From: Synaphobranchus kaupii
Taxonomy: Eukaryota; Chordata; Actinopteri; Anguilliformes; Synaphobranchidae
Reading direction: 5' to 3'
Length of the DNA: 64,000 nucleotides
Assembly: GCA_029718625.1 (NCBI GenBank)
Contig: CM056376.1
Coordinates: forward strand, 113,502,752 to 113,566,751
The notes beneath the pieces are model-generated. The model was not told where the DNA came from. It was given only the letters and a program-made list of their open reading frames with translations, and ran no database searches. This document shows positions 57,084 to 64,000 of this stretch, in pieces. Position 1 is the first letter of the stretch, and every line of letters starts with the position of its first letter. A program made the translations under genes and the position numbers.

Positions 57084-58613
57084 AATAAGAAATGAAAGGT
57101 GATGAAAACTAAAGGTAATAAAGCCTAACACTGTGGTGTGAAGAAGGGACGACAGAGCGATGCGTCAGCCACAGAAAGTTTACACTGTGGGGGAGGAGAA
57201 AGAAACTGCTAGTGACAAATGGCACACAGTGAGGACTCTTCTGCTCAGCGAGCTTATCAAGACTAAACAAATGAGTCACCCCAAAGCATGATGGGAAATG
57301 CCTGTTTACAGTGTGTGTCAGTCGCAGTAGCGCTGCAGTAATGTTGAGTCACCAGTCCCTCCAGTCCTCAAGCTTCATCTCACCAAATCCTGGCTCCATT
57401 ACAACCAGTCTTCAATGCAGGGTGACTTCCTGAAAGCCATAGCTAAATTTCACATGCAGAAATACTAAAACGCTACTCCCTCAACCCTCCAACCCAACCG
57501 TATAAAAGTGAGACAGAAATTAATGTTCTTCAGAGATGATGGGTAGGCAGTGCGCGTGCTACCTGTCCCACATCCAATGAATAATACATTTAAGTAACTG
57601 AACTGGGAAAATGCTCTTAGCGCAGAATCGTTTAGCAGCATAATGCCGCACAGCGTTTAGGCGTTTGCCTCCATTCCTGTACTGTAGCTAGTTAGAGCTT
57701 CTCTGCAGAACAGTTCACATAAAGGCCATGTCATTACTGTCTCTATTTGTGGAAAAATAAGAACTCCTTCATTTTTAAATGGAATTGCAAAGCTGCTGAA
57801 GATCATGCTGGGAATGGGGTGGGCGATTGTAATGTTAAGCATGACTGCAATACGTCCAGTAGGTTTTTTGGAATTGAATTTTTCTCATTTCTAAGTCAGT
57901 GTTCTAGAACTCTGTTGCTGTAGTTATTGTTACATCAGCTTTAGAATGTTCTGTTAAGAACATTCTAATCACATGTGTGTGATCTTATACCTTAAAGGGT
58001 TATGAGATTTCACTCCAGGCTTCCTCGCAGTCATATCACTGTCTGAAACTCGCTATTTTAAACTAGTTATTTCTTTTTCTTTATTCTTTCTTTTTTTAGA
58101 CCCCCTGGGTGTTTGTATTTGTGAAATATTTTTATCCAGTCAGCGCAGTGTGTGTGCCGATAGGTGATAACTCTTGCACAACACAGGCAAGCACATCTGT
58201 TAGGATGAAATATTTCTTCACTATGCATAATTCATATCTTCATGGTGTGTTGCAGTAGTGACACGTGTTGCCTATCATTCTGTGGGAGGGTTTAGCCACA
58301 GATTCTTTAGAATCACCAGATTCTCAGCTCCTATATTCCTTCTAGAACTACAGGAGTTTCTGGTTGGTAACAGAACAGGAACAGCCTCCAGTGCTAGGTT
58401 ACAGGAGAGTATTGTCTGTGGTCATGGCCCTTAATTCATTTTCAGAAGCTGCATGGTTAGTAGGATTAGTAGTAGCAGTAGTAGTTGTAGTAGTAGTTGG
58501 AGTTTGAGCACTTTCCTTTCAGGTTTAAAGGGCTGTTCACACCAAACATGATGTGAATAAATGACACAAAAGTACAAAATATTCGCAAAAAGGCACAAAC
58601 ACAGGGCAGGCAT
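57084..58613. other. Non-coding sequence with inverted GAA/TTC motifs
   Basis: Perfect 12-base arms TTAGAATGTTCT and AGAACATTCTAA surround GTTA (57941-57968). TTCTAGAA occurs at 57902-57909 and again near 58342. No exon supported. Confidence 0.45.
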
Positions 58614-58975
58614 ATAGGTAAGTATTTACACATACAGGTATACAGGTAATGATTTACACATGCAGGTATACAGGTAAGGGTTTGCACATACAGATATACA
58701 GGTAAGGATTTACACATTACACATGTCACCTCACAGCAAGAAGGTCCTGGGTTTGAATCCAGGCCAGGTAGGGCCCTTTCTGTGTGCCTGTTCTTCCCGT
58801 GTCCACCTGGGTTTCCTCCGGGTACTCCGGTTTCCTCCCACTGTCCAAAAACGTCCAGATTAGGGACTGCGCAGGTCGTCATTGTAATGAGAATTTGTTC
58901 TCAAATGACCCTCCATTTTAAATATAAAGTCTGATTTACAAATACAGGTAAGGATTTACACAGAGGTAAGGCTCG
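58614..58975 (+). repeat. 28-bp tandem repeat split by an inserted repeat
   Basis: About four units containing CAGGTAAGGATTTACACATA occupy 58614-58712; partial units resume at 58932-58975 after the inserted element. Confidence 0.8.
58716..58925 (+). mobile_element. Dispersed fish repeat with tRNA-like box
   Basis: Contains CACCTCACAGCAAGAAGGTC, a B-box-like GGGTTTGAATCCAGGCC, and GGTTTCCTCCGGGTACTCCG then GTTTCCTCCCACTGTCCAAA. This block recurs very widely in fish genomes. The family name is uncertain. It sits inside the 28-bp array. Confidence 0.7.
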
Positions 58976-59990
58976 CCTTAAAAGAAAAGAACATTTAAAT
59001 TGGTTTGTTTCACCTTTAAAAGTAGGGAAACTGAACTTGTAATGTTAAGAACTTAGACCTGAGTATCTGGTGGTTATGAGATTATCATTCATAATCCCAT
59101 AGCTCACCCCTTCTCTGTGTGACAGGCTGTGTGTCTGAATCAGAATTCAGACACACAGCCTGCCCTGCGACCAATCAGAATTCAGACGCAGCCGTAGGTT
59201 AACTACAGCATAGGTTCCCCAAACTCTTTCATCTCAGGATTCCCCAAAATTAGCTGCCTCGGGCTAAGGACCCCCGCATGCAGGGTAGAATGTCTAAGGC
59301 AGGGCGTAGTGCACTGTGGATGTGCATAAGATGTACATGTATTACTGCAGTCATTCCTAATGAGTCACAGTGATTCAGCCAGGTTTATTTTAATTAGGGA
59401 GTCTGAAATGTGTCATTTGACACGTGAAAAATGTAAGAAAATATTCTTAAAGGAGGAAATGAATTGCATTGATCTTGTTTGGTTGCTTGAAAGCTTACTT
59501 TATCGAATCTTCTTTGAATACAAATGCAGCTCTCCCGCTAATCTCCCTTGCATATAGAGTCCTCCTGCTGGTCGTGAAGTGTGTGAGGCAGTGTGACGGA
59601 GAGAGTCAATTAAGAAGCCAAGTAACTATTAACACATTTGGAGCACATGTTTTACGGGGGAGGGAACCTTCCAGAAGGAGGAAACGTGGCTTCCTGAGTT
59701 TGTTTCAGAGTGCACTCGGGTCAGGCCGCAGAATGGCAATGTTGTGGAACAGCTGGAAGGCCGGTGATCTGGGGACAGCTGGGTCCAGGGTTCAAAAGCC
59801 CCCCCACCCACAGGGCCTGTGTATGGACACACACTTAATGGGCGTCTTTGTGGGGCGCAGGTCTTTGTGTTCGGGGAGTGGGTCAATATGTCTGTCTGGG
59901 GGGGTGGGGGGCTCAATATGTCCACCTCTGAGACAGATATGCATCCCTCCCCTCCTGTCAGGGCCTATTTAGGGGAGAGGAGCTGCAACA
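58976..59990. other. Non-coding sequence with a perfect palindrome
   Basis: An 18-base inverted repeat with a four-base loop lies at 59123-59162. The open frame at 59469-59972 includes C/G-rich low-complexity sequence and runs into the next satellite; no motif recognised. Confidence 0.45.
59123..59162. repeat. Perfect hairpin, 18-bp arms, 4-base loop
   Basis: CAGGCTGTGTGTCTGAAT, loop CAGA, then ATTCAGACACACAGCCTG. The half-site CAGAATTCAGAC recurs just downstream (59177-59188). Confidence 0.95.
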
Positions 59991-62111
59991 CAGACCCATG
60001 GTACAGACCCATAACACCAGCCTGGTGTTCAGTACTACAGACCCATAACACCAGCCTGCTCTTCAGTACAGACCCATAACACCAGCCTGGTCTTCAGTAC
60101 AGACCCATAACACCAGCCTGGTGTTCAATATAGACCCATAACACCAGCCTGCTCTTCAGTACAGACCCATAACACCAGTCTGCTCTTCAGTACAGACCCA
60201 TAACACCAGGCTGGTGTTCAGTACAGACCCATAACACCAGCCTGGTGTTCAGTACAGACCCATAACACCAGCCTGCTCTTCAGTACAGACCCATAACACC
60301 AGCCTGGTGTTCAGTACAGACCCATAACACCAGCCTGCTCTTCAGTACAGACCCATAACACCAGCCTGGTCTTCAGTACAGACCCATAACACCAGCCTGG
60401 TGTTCAATATAGACCCATAACACCAGTCTGCTCTTCAGTACAGACCCATAACACCAGCCTGGTGTTCAGTACAGACCCATAACACCAGTCTGCTCTTCAG
60501 TACAGACCCATAACACCAGTCTGCTCTTCAGTACAGACCCATGACACCAGTCTGCTCTTCAGTACAGACCCATAACACCAGGCTGGTGTTCAGTACAGAC
60601 CCATAACACCAGCCTGGTGTTCAGTACAGACCCATAACACCAGCCTGCTCTTCAGTACAGACCCATAACACCAGCCTGGTGTTCAGTACAGACCCATAAC
60701 ACCAGCCTGCTCTTCAGTACAGACCCATAACACCAGCCTGGTGTTCAGTACAGACCCATAACACCAGCCTGGTGTTCAGTACAGACCCATAACACCAGCC
60801 TGCTCTTCAGTACAGACCCATAACACCAGCCTGCTCTTCAGTACAGACCCATAACACCAGCCTGGTGTTCAGTACAGACCCATAACACCAGCCTGGTGTT
60901 CAGTACAGACCCATAACACCAGCCTGCTCTTCAGTACAGACCCATAACACCAGCCTGGTGTTCAGTACAGACCCATAACACTAGTCTGCTCTTCAGTACA
61001 GACCCATAACACCAGCCTGGTCTTCAGTACAGACCCATAACACCAGCCTGGTCTTCAGTACAGACCCATAACACCAGCCTGGTGTTCAGTAAAGACTCAT
61101 AACACCAGCCTGCCCTTCAGTACAGACCCATAACACCAGCCTGGTGTTCAGTACAGACCCATAACACCAGCCTGGTGTTCAGTACAGACCCATAACACCA
61201 GCCTGCTCTTCAGTACAGACCCATAACACCAGCCTGCTCTTCAGTACAGACCCATAACACCAGCCTGGTCTTCAGTACAGACCCGTAACACCAGCCTGGT
61301 GTTCAGTACAGACCCATAACACCAGTCTGCTCTTCAGTACAGACCCATAACACCAGCCTGGTCTTCAGTACAGACCCATAACACCAGCCTGGTCTTCAGT
61401 ACAGACCCATAACACCAGCCTGCTCTTCAGTACAGACCCATAACACCAGCCTGCTCTTCAGTATAGACCCATAACACCAGCCTGCTCTTCAGTACAGACC
61501 CATACACCAGCCTGCTCTTCAGTACAGACCCATAACACCAGCCTGCTCTTCAGTACAGACCCATAACACCAGCCTGCTCTTCAGTACAGACCCATAACAC
61601 CAGCCTGCTCTTCAGTATAGACCCATAACACCAGCCTGGTGTTCAGTACAGACCCATAACACCAGTCTGCTCTTCAGTACAGACCTATAACACCAGCCTG
61701 GTCTTTCAGTACAGACCCATAACACCAGCCTGCTCTTCAGTACAGACCCATAACACCAGCCTGCTCTTCAGTATAGACCCGTAACACCAGCCTGGTGTTC
61801 AGTACAGACCCATAACACCAGTCTGCTCTTCAGTACAGACCCATAACACCAGCCTGCTCTTCAGTATAGACCCATAACACCAGCCTGCTCTTCAGTACAG
61901 ACCCATAACACCAGCCTGCTCTTCAGTACAGACCCATACACCAGCCTGCTCTTCAGTACAGACCCATAACACCAGATTGGTGTTCAGTACAGACCCATAA
62001 CACCAGCCTGGTCTTCAGTACAGACCCATAACACCAGGCTGGTCTTCAGTACAGACCCATAACACCAGCCTGGTCTTCACTACAGACCCATAACACCAGG
62101 CTGGTCTTCAG
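59991..62111 (+). repeat. 31-bp satellite array, about 68 units
   Basis: Unit CAGACCCATAACACCAGCCT then GGTGTTCAGTA. Three main versions alternate: CTGGTGTTCAG, CTGCTCTTCAG and CTGGTCTTCAG. In the first, AACACCAG-C-CTGGTGTT is a perfect hairpin; in the others the right arm is changed. Occasional one-base indels (CATACACC, TCTTTCAG) occur. Length about 2.1 kb. No open frame spans it. Confidence 0.98.
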
Positions 62112-64000
62112 ACTTTTATGCCATTTAACATAAGGAAACAGCATCAGAGCTATTACAAAGTTACAATGAAATGGCCACTGCCATCCAAGATGCATGCCAC
62201 AAGACCCACAAAATACAGTAAATATTTAGAAATAGACTGCAAATGCAGCAATTGCTGCTGCTTTAGTCTTTAGTCTCAATGGCATATATTTGAATATAAC
62301 CAACATAATGTATGAGAATATATACAGAGACTATGGGCAAATATTCCCAACTATATTTGGAGACAGTGTTCCATATATTCAAATGTATTACTCAATAATA
62401 TTACAGTGTTTTATATATGGCAGCACATTTCTGTTTCGTAAGTTGGTGTCCACAGCAGTGAGAGACACTTGGTTTTGTTCCAAGTGGGTTCTTATCTTTC
62501 AGGGCTCTTTGTTTTCCTCTTGTTCAATGTTCTCTGTGTGTTGAATCAATAACAACATTACCAAAAGTAAAGAAAAGCCAGCACTCACGAAAATAAATGA
62601 ATATTTTTTTTAAAAATTCAAGCTTAGTGTTTTTTTTTTCTTTTTATCTTTCTTTCCCTTTTACAAACGAGTCGGTACTGGGATACAGGAAAAGAGTGGG
62701 GAAATGCCGGTGTTGACAGGCGGCGGGGCCGAGCGAGGACGCTCTCAACTCGTAATACAGACCAGCCAATTTCACTATCGAGAAACCTAGAGATTCATTG
62801 CCACCTGCTGGTCAGCAGTGCAGCGCCGTGATGACGGATGCACCGTCTGGTATCGAAACAAGCGAGCCAGCAGTAACAGATGTGCTTTTTACTGTTTGAA
62901 GTGTCACTGCGCGTCTCGTCGGTTCTTCATATAAAGGGCTTTGTTTCTATTGAGCGTGTATGAGCGTAAACAAAGTAAAACACGCAAAGTAAAACCGCAG
63001 GCAGATGTTCCTGAGCATTTAAACCCTTGCGACGATTCAAGCAGAAACAAACTTAATGTCCGTGTTAAAATCATCCCATTGTGCTGGTCCACTCAAAAGG
63101 TTAAAAAAAATAAAAATGGGGGCGGGGGGGGGGGGGGGGGGGGGTTGAAACTATGGAAACCATCCTTTCCATTTCATGTTAGGCTAACTGTGTAAGGTAA
63201 AGTAGTAGGCCTACCTTATGGTATGAAATAAATCAAAATTAACAGTAATTTCACTAAGAATGAAATGGAAAACAAAAAACCAGTGTTGTGTGTGTGAGTG
63301 TTTGTTGGCTACTGTGTGTAAGTGTGTGTGTGTTGTAAGTGTTTGAGGTCTGACATATGCGCAATTACTGTTTAAATTCCAGATAACACAAAGTTACAAT
63401 GAAATGAGCACCAACATCAAAGATGCATGCCACAAGACTTGAAAAATAAATGGGAGAGATATTGTTTTAATAATCAAAAGATTAATGGAAGTGTTGTCTG
63501 AAAATGTGGGGTTCAAAAGGTCTGAAGTGTGAAAAGGCCAGTGAGTTTTCTTTCCTGACTGATTGGGGAAGGTTGTTCTAACAAGGACAAAAAAGAGCCG
63601 AGGCCCTGAGTCTACATGATTAAAAATAAAAGTTAACTTGGAATCAAATCTTGTTCTCTGGAACAAGAAACATTTAACATTTTTAATGTTACAGAACTGA
63701 CTCTTCGAAACATTTTAGCGTAAGCAATGTGCCATTTTCCTGTGAGCTCAAAATGAATCAAAATGGAAAAGTTTACACAAAGGTCTATTTTAACATCTCC
63801 CTGTTCGTGAAGAATGGATTTTGGTGACTTCTGTGCAATTGCGCTGACAAAATGACAAATTACTGCTCCGTGCAGAAAGAAATTTAGAAAAAAGTTTGTG
63901 AACACAAAAAAAGTAGGACAAAAAAAAAAAAAAACGCAAGGATCACAAACCACATTGCCAATTGTACTGAGCAGTGTTCCGCTGAGCTGTGTTTACAGCT
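62112..64000. other. Non-coding sequence with a duplicated ~50-bp segment
   Basis: ACAAAGTTACAATGAAATG and AAGATGCATGCCACAAGAC occur together at 62155-62207 and again at 63388-63439. A G21 run lies at 63124-63144. 62700-62860 is locally GC-rich. The open frames at 63394-63953 (minus) have no motif. Confidence 0.45.
63124..63144 (+). repeat. Poly(G) run, 21 bases
   Basis: Pure G, preceded by GGGGGC. Confidence 0.95.

Noticed and set aside
63394..63953. Two minus-strand frames at the right edge
   Set aside because: Phe-rich translations of A-rich sequence; no family features.

Overview
This is a window of vertebrate nuclear DNA, almost certainly from a ray-finned (teleost) fish. The evidence is several Tc1/mariner families with the fish-type transposase, two half-elements matching the inverted repeat of salmonid-type (Sleeping Beauty-like) Tc1 elements, an L2-clade LINE and tRNA-derived SINEs that share its 3' tail (GCTCTGGATAAGAGCGTCTG, ending in TGTAA repeats), an L1-clade fragment, hAT-type MITEs and solo LTRs. 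The SINE/LINE tail with TGTAA repeats resembles the eel UnaSINE/UnaL2 pair, so an elopomorph (eel or tarpon relative) is possible, but related tails occur in other teleosts. There are no bacterial operons, rRNA genes or CRISPR arrays.

The window is gene-poor. No complete protein-coding gene can be supported. Four short segments have an open frame next to good splice signals and are offered as low-confidence exons: a terminal exon with a long 3'UTR-like tract (1882-4080, +), a minus-strand exon ending at a donor (14280-14577), a possible terminal exon (16584-16689, +) and an internal exon (54731-54960, +). Most long open frames elsewhere are translations of tandem repeats or dead transposases.

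Layout: 1-5.3 kb is unique sequence with the possible last exon and 3'UTR. 5.3-9.4 kb is transposon-rich: an L2 LINE interrupted by a deleted Tc1, a second Tc1 deletion derivative, a third Tc1 stub and a solo Sleeping Beauty-like end. 11.2-13.1 kb is a decayed L1-type LINE. 13.8-25.2 kb holds a minus-strand exon candidate, microsatellites, a 45-bp array, a Harbinger-like element (22.6-23.8 kb) and a 25-unit 29-bp minisatellite. 28-38.5 kb holds two SINEs, a 33-bp array, two solo LTRs, a candidate 1.85-kb transposon with an internal foldback, and two MITEs. 42.9-44.7 kb is a foldback element next to a second solo Sleeping Beauty-like end and a second Harbinger-like copy. 48.2-51 kb is a third possible solo LTR and a dead Tc1. 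51.3-62.1 kb is dominated by tandem arrays with units of 41, 62, 39, 21, 28 and 31 bp, two of them over 2 kb long.

The distinctive features are tandem-repeat density, many pure G or C runs of 13-23 bases, and transposons surviving as halves, foldbacks, solo LTRs or internally deleted copies. I found no convincing new molecular system; the most interesting leads are the repeat arrays, the paired foldback elements and the exon candidates.
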